Part shown: in pieces, positions 49,962 to 60,082 of the stretch
Numbering within the stretch: the stretch's first letter is position 1
Layout of the letters: each line of letters starts with the position of its first letter
NCBI RefSeq assembly: GCF_010093235.1
Contig: NZ_PDWP01000003.1
Location: 91,062 to 155,061, forward strand
Origin: Pseudoxanthomonas suwonensis
Lineage (GTDB): Bacteria > Pseudomonadota > Gammaproteobacteria > Xanthomonadales > Xanthomonadaceae
Length of the DNA: 64,000 bases
Direction: 5' to 3'
Translations under genes and position numbers: made by a program
Notes under the pieces: model-generated
Database searches by the model: none
Seen by the model: the letters and a program-made list of their open reading frames with translations, nothing else
Told to the model about the DNA's origin: nothing

Positions 49962-51458
49962 TCAGGCGGCCGCCACCTGCTCCCGACGCGGCCCTTCGCG
50001 CAGGGCGCGGCCGACCATCGATACCAGCAGGTCCAGCTCTTCCTCGTCCATGGCGAAGTGCGGGGTGAAGCGCAGCGAGTTCTCGCCGCCGTGGATCACG
50101 TTGACCCCGTGCGTGCGCAGCCATTCCTCGGTGGAGTTGGCGCCATAGCACTTGAACTCCGGCGACAGTTCGCAGGAGAACAGCAGGCCGGTGCCCTGGA
50201 CCTTGGTGATCAGCCCGCCCAGCTCGGCCTTCAGCGCTTCCAGCTTCTGCACCGCCTGGGCGCCGCGCACGCGGATGTTCTGGCGCACCTGCGGGGTCAG
50301 CAGCCCAAGCGTGGCGCAGGCCACGTCCAGCGCACGCGGGTTGGTGGTCATGGTGTTGCCGTACACGCCCTTGCGGTACAGGCCCGCGGCATGCGCGGTC
50401 ACCGCCAGCACCGACAGCGGGAACTGGGCGGCGTTGAGCGCCTTGGAGTAGGTCTCCATGTCCGGCGGATCGATGCCCTCGAAACCGGGGTAGTCGACGA
50501 TCGAGAGCACGCCGTGCACGCGCAGGCCGGCCTGGATCGAGTCGACCAGCAGCAGGCTGCCGTGGGCGCGGGTCAGTTCGCGGGCGGCCTTGTAGAAGTC
50601 CACCGGCACGGCGCGGCCCGGGTCGCCTTCGCCCATGACGGGCTCGAGGAACACCGCCTCGATGAACCAGCCGTTGGCCTGGGCGTCGGCGAAGGCTTTG
50701 CGCAGGGCGGCGATGTCGTACGGCGGCACCACCAGCACCGAATCCTCGTTGCGGTAGCTGGCCAGGTGCTGGCGGTAGGTGCGGCGAGTGGAGTCCGAAT
50801 ACAGCGCCGGGCGGTCGGTGCGGCCGTGGAAGCTGCCCTTGACCACCAGGCGCTTGATGGTGGCGCCGGCATGGCGCGCGCCCGGATCGGTCTGCAGCTT
50901 GGCGTTGATGTCGACGATGCGGCAGGCCAGGCCCACGGCCTCGGAGCCGGAGTTGAGGCACATGAAGCGCTCGAACGGGCAGCCGCCGCGACCGTGGCCG
51001 ATCTCGGCGCGCAGCGCCTGGACGAAGCGCCGCTGCGAGGGGCTGGGGGTCATGATGTTGGCCATGACCTGCGGCCGGGCCATCGCCTCGAGCACCTCCG
51101 GCGGCGCGTGGCCGAAGCCGAGCATGCCGTAGCCGCCGGCGTCGTACAGCACCGCGCCCTTGAGGGTCACCACCCACGGGCCGCGCGCGGCCAGGGCGAT
51201 GTACGGAGTCACGCAGTCATCGGCGTAGAAGTTGACGAAACCCTGCTGGACGGCGGCGATCTGCGCCTCCTCGTCCAGGTCGAGCAGGTCGGCCAGGTCG
51301 GCGTGCTGGCGCGCGTACCCGGCGCCGGCGGCCTCGATCGCGGCGCGCAGGTCCGGGTGGCCGGCCGCCAGGCGCTCCAGGGTGGCGTCGTCCAGGCCGG
51401 TGGTCAGGCGGTTTCCGGCATGGGCGCGCAGCGGGGCGAGTGGGGCGAGAACGGACAT
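49962..51458 (-). CDS. Class III PLP-dependent aminotransferase-like enzyme
   Basis: 498 residues. Aminotransferase class III fold: CLNSGSEAVGLACR, VKGSFHGRTDRPALYSDS, EPVMGEGDPGRAVPVDFY, cofactor Asp D306 (LLVDSIQAGLRVHG) and PLP lysine K339 (METYSKALNAAQFPLS). The usual DE(V)QTG and (S)K-x-(I/L)GGG motifs are changed, so it belongs to a divergent branch. Divergent from an AsnC/Lrp gene 196 bases away, which probably controls it; an amino acid or amine substrate is likely but unknown. Confidence 0.85.
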   Translation of the reverse strand: MSVLAPLAPLRAHAGNRLTTGLDDATLERLAAGHPDLRAAIEAAGAGYARQHADLADLLDLDEEAQIAAVQQGFVNFYADDCVTPYIALAARGPWVVTLKGAVLYDAGGYGMLGFGHAPPEVLEAMARPQVMANIMTPSPSQRRFVQALRAEIGHGRGGCPFERFMCLNSGSEAVGLACRIVDINAKLQTDPGARHAGATIKRLVVKGSFHGRTDRPALYSDSTRRTYRQHLASYRNEDSVLVVPPYDIAALRKAFADAQANGWFIEAVFLEPVMGEGDPGRAVPVDFYKAARELTRAHGSLLLVDSIQAGLRVHGVLSIVDYPGFEGIDPPDMETYSKALNAAQFPLSVLAVTAHAAGLYRKGVYGNTMTTNPRALDVACATLGLLTPQVRQNIRVRGAQAVQKLEALKAELGGLITKVQGTGLLFSCELSPEFKCYGANSTEEWLRTHGVNVIHGGENSLRFTPHFAMDEEELDLLVSMVGRALREGPRREQVAAA

Positions 51459-51654
51459 GGCAGGCCTCCGGTTCGGGCCGGGCGGCCGGGGCGACAGGTG
51501 GTCGCTGGGGCCGGTCCCGGCGGGGCGGTGGTCGCCCGGCGTGGTCGCGGGGCGCGTTCACCCCCATCTTAAGGGGGCCGGATCGTCACATGGCAGCTGT
51601 ATTCCGGCGAATAGGCGCTAGTATTTCGGCGAATCGACGAAAAATGGCGTCGCC

Positions 51655-52086
51655 ATGAAACTATCTGCCGCCGACGAACGCCTGCTGTCCCTGCTGCGCG
51701 AGAACGCGCGCCAGTCCACCGCCGAGCTGGCGCGCCGGCTCGGGCTGTCGCGGACCACGGTGCAGAGCCGGATCGACCGGCTGGAGAAGCAGGGGGTGAT
51801 CCGCGGCTACTCGGTGCGGCTGGACGACGGCTACGAGCGCGACCGCATCCGCGCGCACATCCTGATCACCGTCTCGCCCAAGCGCGCGCCGGCGGTGGTC
51901 AAGGCGCTGGCCGAGATGCCCGAGGTGCGCGCGCTGCATTCGGTCAGCGGCGTCCATGACCTGGTGGCGCTGGGCGTGGCCGCCGACGTCGGCGCCATGG
52001 ACGAGCTGACCGACCGCATCGGCGCGCTGGAAGGCGTCGAGCGCACCTCGTCCTCGATCATCCTGTCGACCAAGTTCGAGCGCTGA
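51655..52086 (+). CDS. Lrp/AsnC family transcriptional regulator
   Basis: 143 residues. N-terminal helix-turn-helix ([39 protein letters not shown]) and C-terminal RAM ligand-binding domain ([20 protein letters not shown]). The upstream AT-richer tract (51600-51650, TAGTAT and related) is the likely promoter and operator shared with the divergent aminotransferase. Confidence 0.92.
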   Translation: MKLSAADERLLSLLRENARQSTAELARRLGLSRTTVQSRIDRLEKQGVIRGYSVRLDDGYERDRIRAHILITVSPKRAPAVVKALAEMPEVRALHSVSGVHDLVALGVAADVGAMDELTDRIGALEGVERTSSSIILSTKFER

Positions 52087-52145
52087 AGACCGGCCGGGCC
52101 GGCGCGCGGCCGTACAATGCCGGCCCCCCACGCGCCGCCACCGCC

Positions 52146-53177
52146 TTGAAGAAGTCCGATTTCCACTACGACCTGCCCGAGGAGCTGATCGCGCAGGCGC
52201 CCCTGGCCGAGCGCTCGGCCAGCCGGATGCTGGTGGTGCCGCCCGGCGAAGGCGACTTCGCCGACCTGCACGTGCGCGACCTGCCGGAGCTGCTGCAACC
52301 CGGCGACCTGCTGGTGTTCAACGACACCAGGGTGATCCCGGCGCGGCTGTTCGGGCAGAAGGAAAGCGGTGGCCGGGTCGAGATCCTGATCGAGCGCCTG
52401 CTTCCCGACGCGCACGCGCGGGGGCAGATGCGCGCCAGCAGGTCGCCCAGGCCCGGCTCGAGGATCGAGCTCGATGGCGGCGGCCAGGCCGAGGTGGTGG
52501 GGCGCGAGGATGCATTTTTTGTCGTGCGCTTCGAGGTGGACGAGCCGCTGGAGCAATGGCTGGCCCGGGTCGGGCGCCTGCCGCTGCCACCGTACATCCA
52601 GCGCCAGCCCGACGCGGCCGACGCCGAGCGCTACCAGACCGTGTTCGCGCGCGAAGTCGGCGCGGTGGCGGCGCCGACCGCCGGCCTGCATTTCGACCAC
52701 GCCCTGCTGCAGCGCCTGCGCGAGCGCGGCGTGGAGTTCGGCCACGTCACCCTGCACGTGGGCGCGGGCACCTTCCAGCCGGTGCGGGTAGAGGACGTGC
52801 GCGAGCACCCCATGCACAGCGAGTGGCTCAACGTCGGCGCCGAACTGGTGGCGCAGATCCGCCGCACCCGCGCTGCCGGCGGGCGGGTGGTCGCGGTGGG
52901 CACGACCGTGGTGCGCGCGCTGGAGAGCGCGATGCGCGATGGCGAACTGCAGCCGTTCGCCGGCGAGACCCGGATCTTCATCTTCCCCGGCTACAGGATC
53001 CGCAGCGTGGACGCGCTGGTGACCAACTTCCACCTGCCGGAAAGCACGCTGCTGATGCTGGTCTCGGCCTTCGCCGGGCAGGAGCGGATCTTCGCCGCCT
53101 ACCGCCATGCGGTGGAGCAGCGCTACCGCTTCTTCTCCTACGGCGACGCGATGCTGCTGTGGGGCCTGGAGGACTGA
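52146..53177 (+). CDS. queA: S-adenosylmethionine:tRNA ribosyltransferase-isomerase
   Basis: 343 residues from a TTG at 52146 ([20 protein letters not shown]); no ATG or GTG lies near and the first residues are the conserved ones. It transfers the ribosyl part of SAM to preQ1 in tRNA to form epoxyqueuosine. Landmarks [26 protein letters not shown] and [19 protein letters not shown]. tgt, the usual next gene, is not here: epmB converges on it instead. Confidence 0.96.
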   Translation: MKKSDFHYDLPEELIAQAPLAERSASRMLVVPPGEGDFADLHVRDLPELLQPGDLLVFNDTRVIPARLFGQKESGGRVEILIERLLPDAHARGQMRASRSPRPGSRIELDGGGQAEVVGREDAFFVVRFEVDEPLEQWLARVGRLPLPPYIQRQPDAADAERYQTVFAREVGAVAAPTAGLHFDHALLQRLRERGVEFGHVTLHVGAGTFQPVRVEDVREHPMHSEWLNVGAELVAQIRRTRAAGGRVVAVGTTVVRALESAMRDGELQPFAGETRIFIFPGYRIRSVDALVTNFHLPESTLLMLVSAFAGQERIFAAYRHAVEQRYRFFSYGDAMLLWGLED

Positions 53178-53190
53178 GGCCCCGCCCGGC

Positions 53191-54231
53191 TCATAGCGGG
53201 CGCTTGCCCGGATCGCCCTGGACCTCGCGCACCAGCTTCGGCACCAGGTAACCGGACAGGCGCGCGGCCAGCTGCCGGTGCAGTTCGCGGGCGCGCTCGT
53301 CCTCGACCTCGAAATGTGCCGCGCCCTGGATCCGGTCCAGCTGGTGCAGGTAGTAGGGCAGCACGCCGGCGGCGTAGCTGCGTTCGGACAGGTCGGCCAG
53401 CGCGTCGACCGAATCGTTGACCCCGCGCAGCAGCACGGCCTGGTTGAGCAGCTGGGCGCCGGCCCGGCGCAGGCGGGCCAGGGCCTGGTCGACCGGGGCA
53501 TCGAACTCGTTGGCGTGGTTGGCGTGGATCACGAACGCCACCGGCCAGGGCAGGGCCGACATCCACTCCACGAAGGCCTCGTCGATGCGCTCGGGCAGCA
53601 CCACCGGCAGGCGGCTGTGGATGCGCAGGCGGCGGATGTGCGGGATCGCCGCCAGCTGCGCGCTCAGCTCGGCCAGCTTGGGCGTGGCCAGCGACAGCGG
53701 ATCGCCGCCGGACAGGATCACCTCGTCGATGCCCGGATCGGCTGCGATCGCGGCCACCGCGCCGGCCCAGCCGTCGCGCGCGGCGGTCTCCTCGGCGTAG
53801 GGGAAATGGCGGCGGAAGCAGTAGCGGCAGTTGACCGCGCAGCTGCCGGTGGCCACCAGCAGGGCGCGGCCGCGGGACTTCTGGATCACGCCGTCGGCCT
53901 TCTTGGCCAGGCCGTCGCCGACCGCGTCCAGGGCGAAGCCGGGCACGATCCGCTCCTCGTCCAGCACCGGCAGGACCTGGCGCAGCAGCGGGTCGTGCAG
54001 GTCGCCGGGGCGCATGCGGGCAACGAATCCACGCGGCACGCGCATGGCGAACTGCGACGCGGCGGCCTCCGAGATCCCGGCCGCCACCGCGTCCAGGCCC
54101 AGCAGGGCCAGCAGCTCCCGCGGGTCGCGTACGGCCTCGCGCCACAGGCGCTGCCAGCGCGGGGTGGCGGGAACGGGGGCGGGCGCCAGCACGGGCTCCG
54201 GCTGCATGGGCGTGGGGGCTGCAGGTATCAT
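53191..54231 (-). CDS. epmB: EF-P beta-lysylation protein EpmB (lysine 2,3-aminomutase)
   Basis: 346 residues. Radical SAM enzyme that makes (R)-beta-lysine for elongation factor P. Cluster motif C131, C135, C138 (CAVNCRYCFRRHFPY), EVILSGGDPLSLA, and VIHANHANEF. The ATG at 54231 is chosen, 113 bases from the divergent efp; a second in-frame ATG lies at 54207, and neither has a good ribosome-binding site. The epmB-efp pair is conserved and implies epmA elsewhere. Confidence 0.95.
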   Translation of the reverse strand: MIPAAPTPMQPEPVLAPAPVPATPRWQRLWREAVRDPRELLALLGLDAVAAGISEAAASQFAMRVPRGFVARMRPGDLHDPLLRQVLPVLDEERIVPGFALDAVGDGLAKKADGVIQKSRGRALLVATGSCAVNCRYCFRRHFPYAEETAARDGWAGAVAAIAADPGIDEVILSGGDPLSLATPKLAELSAQLAAIPHIRRLRIHSRLPVVLPERIDEAFVEWMSALPWPVAFVIHANHANEFDAPVDQALARLRRAGAQLLNQAVLLRGVNDSVDALADLSERSYAAGVLPYYLHQLDRIQGAAHFEVEDERARELHRQLAARLSGYLVPKLVREVQGDPGKRPL

Positions 54232-54344
54232 GTGCGGTCTGGAGGACGGCCCGGCCGAGACGGCGGGGCGCCTGCACATTCTAACCGCCGCCACCAACTT
54301 GCCGGCCGCCGCTTGGCGGCCACGCCATACCCCAAGGAGTTCCC

Positions 54345-54911
54345 ATGGCCTCTTACGGCATGAACGACGTCAAGAACGGGATGAAGATCCTGGTCAACAA
54401 CGAGCCCGCGATCATCACCGACACCGAGTACGTCAAGCCGGGCAAGGGCCAGGCCTTCACCCGCGTGAAGTACCGCCAGATCCGCACCGGCCGCGTGCAG
54501 GAAATCACCATGAAGTCGACCGACTCGGTCGAGGCCGCGGACGTCGTCGATACCGACATGCAGTACCTGTACAACGACGGCGAGTACTGGCACTTCATGC
54601 AGCAGGAGACCTTCGAGCAGGTCCAGGCCGACAAGGCCGGCGTCGGCGACGCCGCCAAGTGGCTGAAGGGCGAGGAGGACTGCGTGGTCACCCTGTGGAA
54701 CGGCAACCCGATCCAGGTCACGCCGCCGAACTTCGTCGAGCTGCGCATCGTCGAGACCGACCCGGGCGTGAAGGGCGACACCGCCGGCACCGGCGGCAAG
54801 CCGGCCACCCTGGAGACCGGCGCCGTGGTCCGCGTTCCGCTGTTCGTGGCCCAGGACGAGATCATCCGCGTCGACACCCGCTCCGGCGAGTACGTCTCCC
54901 GCGTGAAGTGA
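54345..54911 (+). CDS. efp: Elongation factor P
   Basis: 188 residues, three OB-like domains. It rescues ribosomes stalled at polyproline. The modified lysine is K34 in KPGKGQAF, as in E. coli EF-P, consistent with beta-lysylation by EpmB next door. AAGGAG precedes the ATG by 6 bases. Confidence 0.97.
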   Translation: MASYGMNDVKNGMKILVNNEPAIITDTEYVKPGKGQAFTRVKYRQIRTGRVQEITMKSTDSVEAADVVDTDMQYLYNDGEYWHFMQQETFEQVQADKAGVGDAAKWLKGEEDCVVTLWNGNPIQVTPPNFVELRIVETDPGVKGDTAGTGGKPATLETGAVVRVPLFVAQDEIIRVDTRSGEYVSRVK

Positions 54912-55294
54912 CGAGCCGGCCCGTGGCCGCCGCTGGCGGCCGCGGCCTTGGCGGATCGTCGTCATCCCGGCGTAAGCCGGGGTAGCGCCCTTGCAGGGGC
55001 GCCGCCGCACCCATGCGCGCGGATTCCCGCGTCTGGCGAGCGTCCCAGGGTGATCGGGTGGCTGGCAGGCCAGCCCAGCGCCTTCCAGATCCACGGCTTG
55101 CCGCGGGCGTCGTGGCATCGACACCGCGCAACACCGCATTCGCAGGCCGTCATACCTCCGCGATCGAAGTCGCCAGGTCCCCGCTTGCGTGGGGACGGCG
55201 GTGGTTGGTCCGCTGCGGCTGGAACATGCGTGACGCATCCGTCCCACGCTGGGATGATGTCCTCCAATAACAACAACGAACCGGGCAGGAACGC
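54912..55294. other. Intergenic region with interspersed-repeat remnant
   Basis: This 383-base gap holds, at about 54960-55060, a sequence that on the minus strand reads like the end of the common palindromic repeats of this group (CCCCGGCTTACGCCGGGATG, a short hairpin). I see no gene. The last 60 bases hold the presumed deaminase promoter. Confidence 0.5.
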
Positions 55295-56632
55295 ATGACC
55301 GACACTATCCCCCAGGCCTGCGACCTTCTCATCGAAGCCGGCTGGGTCGTCCCGGTCGAACCGCACGGCGTGGTCCTGGAGGATCACGCGGTCGCCGTTT
55401 CCGGTGGCCGCATCGTGGCGGTGCTGCCGACCGCCGAGGCCCGCGCGCGCTTCTCCGCGACCGAGGTCGTGCAGCGTCCCGACGCGGCGCTGATCCCGGG
55501 GCTGGTCAACGCCCACACCCACAACCCGATGACCCTGCTGCGTGGCGTCGCCGACGACCTGCCGCTGATGACCTGGCTGCAGCAGCACATCTGGCCGGTC
55601 GAAGCCGCGGTGATCGGGCCGGAGTTCGTCGCCGACGGCATGGCCCTGGCCATCGCCGAGATGCTGCGCGGCGGCACCACCTGCGCCAACGAGAACTACT
55701 TTTTCCCGGACGTGCAGGCCGCGGTCTACAAGAAGCACGGCTTCCGCGCCCTGGTCGGCCTGCCGGTGATCAATTTCCCCACCGCTTGGGCGCGCAGCGA
55801 CGACGAGTACTTCGACAAGGCTGGCGAGGTGCACGACCAGTGGCGCGACGATCCGCTGATCGCCACCGCCTTCGCCCCGCACGCGCCGTACACCGTCAGC
55901 GACGCCAACTTCGAGCGGGTGCGGATGCTGTCCGACCAGCTCGACACCCAGGTGCACCTGCACACCCACGAGACCGCGCAGGAAGTCGCCGACTCGCTGA
56001 AGGAATACGGCCAGCGTCCGCTGGCGCGACTGGACCGACTGGGCCTGGTCAACGACCGCCTGATCGCGGTGCACATGACCCAGCTGACCGAGGCCGAGAT
56101 CCACCTGTGCGCCGAACGCGGCGTGCACGTGGCGCACTGCCCCGAGTCCAACCTCAAGCTGGCCTCCGGCTTCTGCCCGGCCTGCGCCCTGCAGCGCGCA
56201 GGCGTCAACCTGGCCATCGGCACCGACGGCTGCGCCAGCAACAACGACCTGGACATGCTCGGCGAGCTGCGCACCGCGGCCCTGTTGGCCAAGGCCGTGG
56301 CCAACGACGCCACCGCCCTGGACGCGGCGACCGCCCTGCGCGCGGCCACCCTGGGCGGCGCCCGCGCGCTGGGTTTCGGCGAGCGCATCGGTTCGATCGA
56401 ACCGGGCAAGGAGGCCGACCTGGTGTGCGTGGACCTGTCGGCGCTGGAAACCCAGCCGCTGCACCACGTGCTGTCCCAGCTGGTCTACGCCACCGGCCGC
56501 CAGCAGGTGACCGACGTGTGGATTGCCGGCCGCCGCAAGCTGGATTCGCGCGAGCTGGTGGATATCGACACCGCCGCCGTGCTCGCCAATGCCCGCCAGT
56601 GGCGCCAGCGCATCGCCGCGCTCGGCCGCTGA
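55295..56632 (+). CDS. TRZ/ATZ amidohydrolase, SAH/MTA deaminase-like
   Basis: 445 residues. Amidohydrolase-superfamily deaminase, best fit 5'-methylthioadenosine/S-adenosylhomocysteine deaminase (MtaD). Metal ligands in [24 protein letters not shown] (His), and [13 protein letters not shown] (Asp), with AVHMTQLT and [12 protein letters not shown]. No signal peptide. The C-terminal small domain is present. It is followed by ubiG, a SAM-dependent methyltransferase, 79 bases on; both deal with SAM metabolism, which may be coincidence. Confidence 0.88.
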   Translation: MTDTIPQACDLLIEAGWVVPVEPHGVVLEDHAVAVSGGRIVAVLPTAEARARFSATEVVQRPDAALIPGLVNAHTHNPMTLLRGVADDLPLMTWLQQHIWPVEAAVIGPEFVADGMALAIAEMLRGGTTCANENYFFPDVQAAVYKKHGFRALVGLPVINFPTAWARSDDEYFDKAGEVHDQWRDDPLIATAFAPHAPYTVSDANFERVRMLSDQLDTQVHLHTHETAQEVADSLKEYGQRPLARLDRLGLVNDRLIAVHMTQLTEAEIHLCAERGVHVAHCPESNLKLASGFCPACALQRAGVNLAIGTDGCASNNDLDMLGELRTAALLAKAVANDATALDAATALRAATLGGARALGFGERIGSIEPGKEADLVCVDLSALETQPLHHVLSQLVYATGRQQVTDVWIAGRRKLDSRELVDIDTAAVLANARQWRQRIAALGR

Positions 56633-56711
56633 AACCTGCAACCGGTGGCCGCGCATCGCGCGGCCGTCGCGGAAGGCTGGCCTACAATGGCCGCCTCGCG
56701 GAGGAATGACG

Positions 56712-57434
56712 ATGATGACCCACGCCGAAGCCGACACCGGCGCCAACTACCACCAGGCCGAGCTGGACAAGTTCGCCGCGCTGGCCAACCGCTGGTGGGA
56801 CCCGGACGGCCCGCAGCGGGCCCTGCACGTGCTCAACCCGGTGCGCCTGGACTATGTCGCCAGCCGCGTGCCGCTGGCCGGCAGCACGGTGCTGGACGTG
56901 GGCTGCGGCGGCGGCATCCTCAGCGAGGCGCTGGCCCGCAGCGGCGCGCGCGTGACCGCCGCCGACCTGGCTCCCGAACTGGTCAAGGTGGCGCGCCTGC
57001 ACTCGCTGGAGTCCGGCGTGCAGGTCGAGTACCTGGTGCAGTCGGTGGAGGCGCTGGCCGGGGAGCGTCCCGGCAGCTTCGACGCCGTCACCTGCATGGA
57101 GATGCTCGAGCACGTGCCGGATCCGGGCGCGATCATCGCCGCCTGCGCGAAGCTGCTGCGGCCCGGCGGCCGCCTGTTCCTGTCCACGCTCAACCGCACC
57201 CCGGCCGCGTTCGCGCTGGCCATCGTCGGCGCCGAGTACGTGGCCCGGCTGCTGCCCAAGGGCACGCACCGCTATGCCGACTTCATCAAGCCCTCCGAGT
57301 TGGCGGCCTGGCTGCGCGATGCCGGCCTGCAGCTGGAGGACGTCAGCGGCCTGTTCTACGACCCGCTGCGCCAGCGCGCCAGCCTGTCGCGCCAGACCTC
57401 GGTCAACTACCTGGCCTGCGCGGTGAAGCCGTGA
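56712..57434 (+). CDS. ubiG: Ubiquinone biosynthesis O-methyltransferase UbiG
   Basis: 240 residues. It performs both O-methylations in ubiquinone synthesis. SAM motif [16 protein letters not shown], post-motifs [11 protein letters not shown] and FLSTLNRT. Four ATGs crowd the start; the one at 56712 is 7 bases after GGAGG, while 56706 touches the ribosome-binding site. Its stop overlaps the next gene (GTGA). Confidence 0.95.
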   Translation: MMTHAEADTGANYHQAELDKFAALANRWWDPDGPQRALHVLNPVRLDYVASRVPLAGSTVLDVGCGGGILSEALARSGARVTAADLAPELVKVARLHSLESGVQVEYLVQSVEALAGERPGSFDAVTCMEMLEHVPDPGAIIAACAKLLRPGGRLFLSTLNRTPAAFALAIVGAEYVARLLPKGTHRYADFIKPSELAAWLRDAGLQLEDVSGLFYDPLRQRASLSRQTSVNYLACAVKP

Positions 57435-58117
57435 CGGGTGGGGCAGGGGCGGGGCGTTTCCCGCCGGTCGCACTGTTCGACCTGGACGGCACCCTGCTGG
57501 ACAGCGCCCCGGACATGGTCGCCACCGCCAACCGCATGCTCGCTGCCCGTGGCCTCGGCCCGGTGGATGCGGACGCGCTGCGCAAGCACGTGTCCAAGGG
57601 CGCGCGGGCGATGGTGTCCTTCGTGTTCCCCGAAGCCGAGGGCGAGGCGCACGCCGCGCTGGTGGCGGAGTTCCTCGAGGTCTACCAGCAGGAGCTGGGC
57701 CGGCACAGCCGCCTGTTCGACGGCATCGCCGGGATGCTGGAAGCGCTGGAAGCCGCTGGCGCGCGCTGGGGCATCATCACCAACAAGGCCGAGTACCTGG
57801 CCCGCGACGTGGTCGCCGGACTGGGCTGGCAGGAGCGTTGCGCGGTGCTGGTCGGCGGCGACACCTATGCCGAGCGCAAGCCGCACCCGCTGCCGCTGCT
57901 GGAGGCCGCGCGCACCCTCGGCGTCGATCCTTCCGACTGCGTCTACGTCGGCGACGACGAGCGCGACGTGCTGGCCGCCAAGGCGGCCGGCATGCCCTCG
58001 ATCGCGGTCCTGTGGGGCTACCGGCTCGACGGCGACGACCCGCTGACCTGGCAGGCCGACCGCGTGGCCGAACGCCCGCACGAACTGGTCACCCCGGCCG
58101 CCTGGCCGACCCGGTGA
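57431..58117 (+). CDS. HAD phosphatase, MupP/Gph-like
   Basis: 228 residues from a GTG at 57431 overlapping the ubiG stop. HAD motifs: [10 protein letters not shown] (D17, D19), [19 protein letters not shown] and [16 protein letters not shown]. Linkage to ubiG is the arrangement known for MupP of Pseudomonas, the N-acetylmuramate 6-phosphate phosphatase of peptidoglycan recycling, so that is at least as likely as phosphoglycolate phosphatase. Confidence 0.88.
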   Translation: MTGGAGAGRFPPVALFDLDGTLLDSAPDMVATANRMLAARGLGPVDADALRKHVSKGARAMVSFVFPEAEGEAHAALVAEFLEVYQQELGRHSRLFDGIAGMLEALEAAGARWGIITNKAEYLARDVVAGLGWQERCAVLVGGDTYAERKPHPLPLLEAARTLGVDPSDCVYVGDDERDVLAAKAAGMPSIAVLWGYRLDGDDPLTWQADRVAERPHELVTPAAWPTR

Positions 58118-58170
58118 CCGCAACCGCCGGCATCCGCGTCCGGCCCGCGGGCTCGCCCGCCGGAGTTTCC

Positions 58171-58887
58171 ATGAGCACACCCACGGCCCTCGACAGTTTC
58201 CTGGACAAATGGCGGCAGCGCTGGCCGGAGTGGGCCGTGGCCGAGGTGTTCGTGCCGCAGGCCGAGCGCGACCGGGTCGTGGCCTGGTTCGCCCTGCTGC
58301 AGGAGTTCGACGACATCCTCAACATCGCCGGCGACCCGCTGCCGGCCGACGCCAAGCTGGGCTGGTGGGCCACCGAGCTGGCCGACTGGGCCGGACCCCG
58401 CTCCCGCCCCCCGCTGGGGCGGATGCTGGAGCCGGTGCCGGCCCCCTGGGACCGGCTGGCCGCCGCGCTGCCGGACCTGGTTGCGGCCCGTGGCCGCGCC
58501 GCCGATCCGGAGGGCGCCGTCGCCGCGCTGTCCCGTTACGCGACCGCGGTGGCGGAGGTGGAGGCGGTGGTGCTGGGCGGCCCGGTCGCGGAGGCGGAGC
58601 AGATCGCGGTCCAGGTGCTGGCCGGGCGGTTGTCCGAGCTTGGCCAGGCGGCCGTGCCGCAGAGCCTGCTGGGTGGGGATTCGGGCACCGCCCAGGCCGA
58701 ACGCGCGCAGCGGTCGTGGGCCGGCGTCCTGCTGTCCCGTTGGCACGGGCGCGTCCCGGGCGCGGTGCCGCGCCGGATCTGGGCGGCCCTGGCGCGTGGA
58801 AGGCTGCGTCCGCAGGCCGCCGGACGCAGCGCCGGCGCGCACCCCCTGCGCATCCTCTGGAGCGCCTGGCGGGCAGCCCGGGGCTGA
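58171..58887 (+). CDS. Squalene/phytoene synthase-like protein, probably degenerate
   Basis: 238 residues, no signal peptide. FALLQEFDDILNIAGDPLPADAKLGWW and RYATAVAEVEAVVLGGPVAEA parallel the two helices of squalene/phytoene synthases that carry the catalytic Asp-rich motifs. Here the first keeps FDD but the second DxxxD is missing. It may be an inactive relative or a subunit. It begins 53 bases after the MupP-like gene on the same strand. Confidence 0.65.
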   Translation: MSTPTALDSFLDKWRQRWPEWAVAEVFVPQAERDRVVAWFALLQEFDDILNIAGDPLPADAKLGWWATELADWAGPRSRPPLGRMLEPVPAPWDRLAAALPDLVAARGRAADPEGAVAALSRYATAVAEVEAVVLGGPVAEAEQIAVQVLAGRLSELGQAAVPQSLLGGDSGTAQAERAQRSWAGVLLSRWHGRVPGAVPRRIWAALARGRLRPQAAGRSAGAHPLRILWSAWRAARG

Positions 58888-59051
58888 ACCGGGGCCGCCG
58901 GCCGGCACACTCCGTCCCGCTGTCGCGCCGGGGCCGGGGGGCCCCAGCCGTTACAATGGCCCGCACTGGTCCGGCGCTTCCTGCCCGCGTGGCCCGAAGC
59001 GGACGCTCCGCCGTCCGGCCGGATGCTCCCCCCGAACATCGAATCCTCCCC

Positions 59052-59996
59052 ATGGCCCTTCCTGCTCCCGATCTCTCCCGCGCCGGCGAACTGTTGCCGG
59101 ACGTCGCCCACCAGCCGGCCGCGCTGGCCCGTCCGCTGGACTGGGTCGGCATGGAGGGCATCGCCATCCCGGTGCGCGTGCCCGACGGCGCCGGCGGCCA
59201 TGTCCAGGTCGCCGCCCAGGCCGACCTGTCGGTGAACCTGCATCGCGCCGGCGAGCGCGGCATCCACATGTCGCGCCTGTACATGCGGCTGCAGGAGGAG
59301 CTGGCCCGGCACGAAGTCACCCCGGCCGGCCTGCGCCACATCCTGCAGGCGAGCATCGAATCCCAGGCGGGCCTGGCCACCCGCGCGCGCCTGCGCCTGC
59401 GCTACGAGGCGCTGCTGCTGCGCCGCGCCCTGCGCAGCGACAACGCCGGCTGGAAGCGCTATCCGGTGGAGATCGAGGCGCTGCTGGAGGACGGCCACCT
59501 GAAGTTGGTGCTCGGCTTCGGCCTGGAGTACTCGAGCACCTGTCCGTGCTCGGCGGCGCTGTCGCGCCAGGCCAACGCCGCGCGCCTGCGCGCCGACTTC
59601 GGTGATGCCGAAGCGCTGCGGGTCGAGGAAATCGCGCAGTGGCTGTCCTCGGAGCGCGGCATGGCCGCCACCCCGCACGCGCAGCGCAGCGAGGCCAAGG
59701 TGCGCGTTGAGCTGCGTCCGCAGTTCGACGAACTGCCGCTGGTGGCGCTGATCGATGCGCTGGAGGCTTCGCTGGGCACCCCGGTACAGACCGCGGTCAA
59801 GCGCGAGGACGAGCAGGCCTTCGCCGAGCTCAACGCCGCCAACCTGATGTTCTGCGAGGACGCCGCGCGGCGCGTGGCCTCGGTGCTGGCGGCCGACCCG
59901 CGGATCGAGCACTACCAGGCCACGGTGTCGCACTTCGAGAGCCTGCATCCGCACGACGCGGTGGCCAGCGTGAGCGGCAGCGGCCCGGCCGCGTAA
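59052..59996 (+). CDS. folE2: GTP cyclohydrolase FolE2 (type IB)
   Basis: 314 residues. It converts GTP to 7,8-dihydroneopterin triphosphate, the first step of folate synthesis, using metals other than zinc. Active-site Cys in STCPCSAALSRQ, with QADLSVNLHRAGERGIHMSRLY and HFESLHPHDA. TACAAT at 58952-58957 is the probable -10. No zinc-uptake regulator site recognised upstream. Confidence 0.94.
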   Translation: MALPAPDLSRAGELLPDVAHQPAALARPLDWVGMEGIAIPVRVPDGAGGHVQVAAQADLSVNLHRAGERGIHMSRLYMRLQEELARHEVTPAGLRHILQASIESQAGLATRARLRLRYEALLLRRALRSDNAGWKRYPVEIEALLEDGHLKLVLGFGLEYSSTCPCSAALSRQANAARLRADFGDAEALRVEEIAQWLSSERGMAATPHAQRSEAKVRVELRPQFDELPLVALIDALEASLGTPVQTAVKREDEQAFAELNAANLMFCEDAARRVASVLAADPRIEHYQATVSHFESLHPHDAVASVSGSGPAA

Positions 59997-60040
59997 GCCT
60001 CGCCGGCACGCCGCGGCCTGCGTCAGGGCCGCACGCAAAG

Positions 60041-60071
60041 AAAAAGGGCGCGGCGAGGCCGCGCCCTTTTT
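60041..60071. terminator. Bidirectional terminator between folE2 and the autotransporter
   Basis: A 14-base stem AAAAAGGGCGCGGC / GCCGCGCCCTTTTT with GAG loop. T-runs on both strands serve both convergent genes. Confidence 0.93.
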
Positions 60072-60082
60072 CGTCCAGCGGG

